Assembly (NCBI GenBank): GCA_029063275.1
Contig: JAIDOO010000268.1
Coordinates: 1 to 7,912 of the forward strand
Direction: 5' to 3'
From: Clostridia bacterium
Lineage (GTDB): Bacteria > Bacillota > Clostridia > Christensenellales > Borkfalkiaceae
Length of the DNA: 7,912 nucleotides
The translations under genes were made by a program, and so were the position numbers. The notes under the pieces were generated by a model, which was not told the origin of the DNA, searched no databases, and was given only the letters and a program-made list of their open reading frames with translations. This document shows, piece after piece, positions 6,593-7,912 of this stretch (positions are counted from its first letter, which is position 1; every line of letters starts with the position of its first letter).

Positions 6593-7543
6593 TCAATAAT
6601 ACGTTACCACGAATTCCTCGGGCGGCTGTGCGGGTTCGAGCTGTTCGGCAGTAAACACCGGACCCTCGGCACGGTAAATATCGTTGTATGCGTAAGATAT
6701 TTTTGCCGTAACCGTAAGCCAGTCGCGGGTCTTTATATCCTTTAACAGTCCGCAGGTATCCACCGCAAAACCGTCGTAGGCGACGTCCGCCTCGCAACAG
6801 GTCATAATATGCCTGCCAAGCACTATAAAGCCCTGCGGCACTTTTTTTGAAACCGCCGCCATTCCTTTGAAGCGCACGGTCTTGCCGACATAGCTCTCGC
6901 CGTTTTCCGCCATATCGCGGTAAAACCACGCAAAGTCCTTGTCAGAAATCTCGATAACGGGCGCGTCCACGTCAAAGGGCATAGGGTCGACGATATCATC
7001 CATTTCTGCCTTGCCGCCGATATATTCGTAGACTATATCGGGGCGGCGCGAAATTCCGCGCACAACCTTATGGAATTCTTCCTTGGAATACTCGCCCTTG
7101 AAGCGGTTGAACACCACCATCTGGGTCATATTTATTTTATCGAATACGAGCTGGCGCATATTTGCGTTGTAATTCAAAAAGGTAGCCGAGTCGAAAAAAG
7201 TCATCATCTGGTTTATTACCCAGCTCTCGGGCATAGCCTCGAAAAACTGTTCCAAAAGCCATGTGCCGTTGTACTCTACGATTACGCGTTGGGCGCGATA
7301 CTTGCGCGTCAGCGCTTTGAGATTTTCCTGATTGAGCTCGGCTTCGCTTTCCAGCGTTACCACCGCGCAGTTCGAAACGTTGAAATTATCGGGCGCGTAC
7401 TCTTCGAGCCCTTCCTCGCAAATTAAAAGAAGGGTTCTTTCGCCGCTGTTCATACGCTCGTCCTCGAGCGTTTCCTGTATGAATTTTGTCTTCCCCGACT
7501 CTAAAAATCCGAGAAACAGATAAACCGAAACTTCCTGCGCCAT
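6593..7543 (-). CDS. Divergent CobW/G3E-type GTPase fused to a DUF1980 (YcgQ/TIGR03943)-like domain
   Basis: A 316-residue protein. The N-terminal half has a P-loop, GFLESGKT at 12-19, and the G3E layout, but other motifs are altered: E90-Y-N-G93 stands where E-T/S-T-G is usual, N146-R-F-K149 where NKxD is usual, and the CxCC metal motif is absent (only C42 nearby). The C-terminal part from about residue 220 carries 'VRFKG ... R244-H-I-M-T-C249-C250-E-A-D253', the hallmark R-x-x-x-x-C-C-x-A-D of the DUF1980/YcgQ family, often found beside DUF318 permeases and CobW proteins. A role in metal (probably zinc) homeostasis is inferred from both halves and from the neighbouring CobW gene. AAAGGA (7552-7557), overlapping the stop codon of the upstream gene, supports the start. 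GTPase activity and nucleotide specificity are uncertain. Confidence 0.85.
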   Translation of the reverse strand: MAQEVSVYLFLGFLESGKTKFIQETLEDERMNSGERTLLLICEEGLEEYAPDNFNVSNCAVVTLESEAELNQENLKALTRKYRAQRVIVEYNGTWLLEQFFEAMPESWVINQMMTFFDSATFLNYNANMRQLVFDKINMTQMVVFNRFKGEYSKEEFHKVVRGISRRPDIVYEYIGGKAEMDDIVDPMPFDVDAPVIEISDKDFAWFYRDMAENGESYVGKTVRFKGMAAVSKKVPQGFIVLGRHIMTCCEADVAYDGFAVDTCGLLKDIKTRDWLTVTAKISYAYNDIYRAEGPVFTAEQLEPAQPPEEFVVTYY

Positions 7544-7555
7544 AACCGAATTCCT

Positions 7556-7912
7556 TTAAACTCCGAACAGCTCTTTAAGCTCTTCGCCGTCGATTTTACT
7601 GCCTATTACGCACAGCCTGCCCGTGTAAGCCGCCGCGCCCTCGCGCACGTCGCTTTCGCCCGGCACGTAATCGAAGTGGAGCCAACCCTTTTCGCCCGCG
7701 ACAATGCCCTTTGCCCTGAGAACGGTGCCGAAGCGCACCGCGTCCGAAAGCTGTCCGAGCATTTTTTCAAGCCCCTCTTTGGTGAACGGCTTGTTGGTTT
7801 CAACGCCCCAGCTTGCGAAAACGTCGTCAGCGTGGTGGTGATGCCCATGTTCGTGGTCATGGTCGTGGTGGCAACAATGTCCGTGTTCGTGCTCTTCATC
7901 CTCGTGGTTATG
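7556..7912 (-). CDS. CobW/G3E-family metal GTPase, C-terminal part (5' end outside window)
   Basis: The last 118 residues of a protein cut by the right edge of the window. The first 27 visible residues contain 14 His and a Cys-Cys pair among Asp/Glu (HEHGHCCHHDHDHEHGHHHH), the variable metal-binding insert typical of CobW/YciC proteins. The rest matches the CobW C-terminal domain: a 'W-G-V ... KPF', 'VLRAKGIV', 'GWLHFDYVPG' and a closing 'RLCVIGSKID' followed by a short helix. Family members act as GTP-dependent metal chaperones or insertases in the cytoplasm, several of them for zinc. The P-loop half is not in view. The stop at 7556-7558 is 12 bases before the next gene, so the two are very likely co-transcribed. 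The promoter of this operon is outside the window. Confidence 0.88.
   Translation of the reverse strand, partial: HNHEDEEHEHGHCCHHDHDHEHGHHHHADDVFASWGVETNKPFTKEGLEKMLGQLSDAVRFGTVLRAKGIVAGEKGWLHFDYVPGESDVREGAAAYTGRLCVIGSKIDGEELKELFGV

Noticed and set aside
5656..6599. Plus-strand frames opposite the GtrA-like gene
   Set aside because: The minus-strand frame has clear transmembrane helices, a coiled coil, a ribosome binding site and operon spacing; the plus-strand frames are shadows.
6588..6929. Minus-strand frame overlapping the end of the fused GTPase
   Set aside because: It is out of frame with the GTPase, whose own frame carries the conserved R-x-x-x-x-C-C-x-A-D motif across this stretch.
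7606..7899. Minus-strand Thr/Ala/Arg-rich frame across the His-rich stretch
   Set aside because: The overlapping frame ending at 7556 gives the CobW C-terminal domain with RAKG and VIG landmarks, so this one is a shadow.

Overview
The window looks like a piece of a Gram-positive Clostridia-type genome. The signs are strong AGGAGG-type ribosome binding sites, stem-plus-U-tract terminators, and a giant secreted protein with a DUF6273-like head and Ig-like modules. The order Christensenellales is a guess from the style of the surface protein. Every gene I can support lies on the minus strand, so the order of transcription runs from high to low coordinates.

Region 7912 to 5571 is a tight operon. 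It begins with the C-terminal part of a CobW/G3E metal GTPase cut by the window edge, with a His-rich metal-binding stretch. A second, divergent G3E GTPase fused to a DUF1980/YcgQ-like C-terminal domain follows, then a four-helix GtrA-like membrane protein with a long coiled-coil tail. Gaps are 12 and 17 bases. A perfect 12-bp intrinsic terminator at 5476-5517 closes the unit. The two GTPases point to transition-metal (zinc-type) handling. The membrane protein's link to them is positional only.

Region 5475 to 5034 has no protein gene but is not empty. A promoter with an extended -10 (TGATATAAT) is followed, exactly where transcription should start, by a densely structured RNA of about 270 nt. 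It has a long closing helix, an 11-bp internal helix, a possible 9-bp pseudoknot, and an intrinsic terminator with a C(UUCG)G loop. The 3' segment can fold in mutually exclusive ways, which is the layout of a riboswitch or attenuator. It could instead be a free-standing noncoding RNA. I do not recognise it as a known class, and it is the main discovery candidate here.

Region 5033 to 1 is one very long open reading frame, at least 1677 codons, running off the left edge. It encodes a signal peptide, a DUF6273-like domain, about eight Ig/MBG-like extracellular modules, one transmembrane helix near residues 1390-1412, and a large cytoplasmic tail of at least 265 residues made of a charged coiled coil, a Pro/Gln/Met repeat and a second helical segment. 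If the RNA is a cis-acting switch, it would gate expression of this surface protein.
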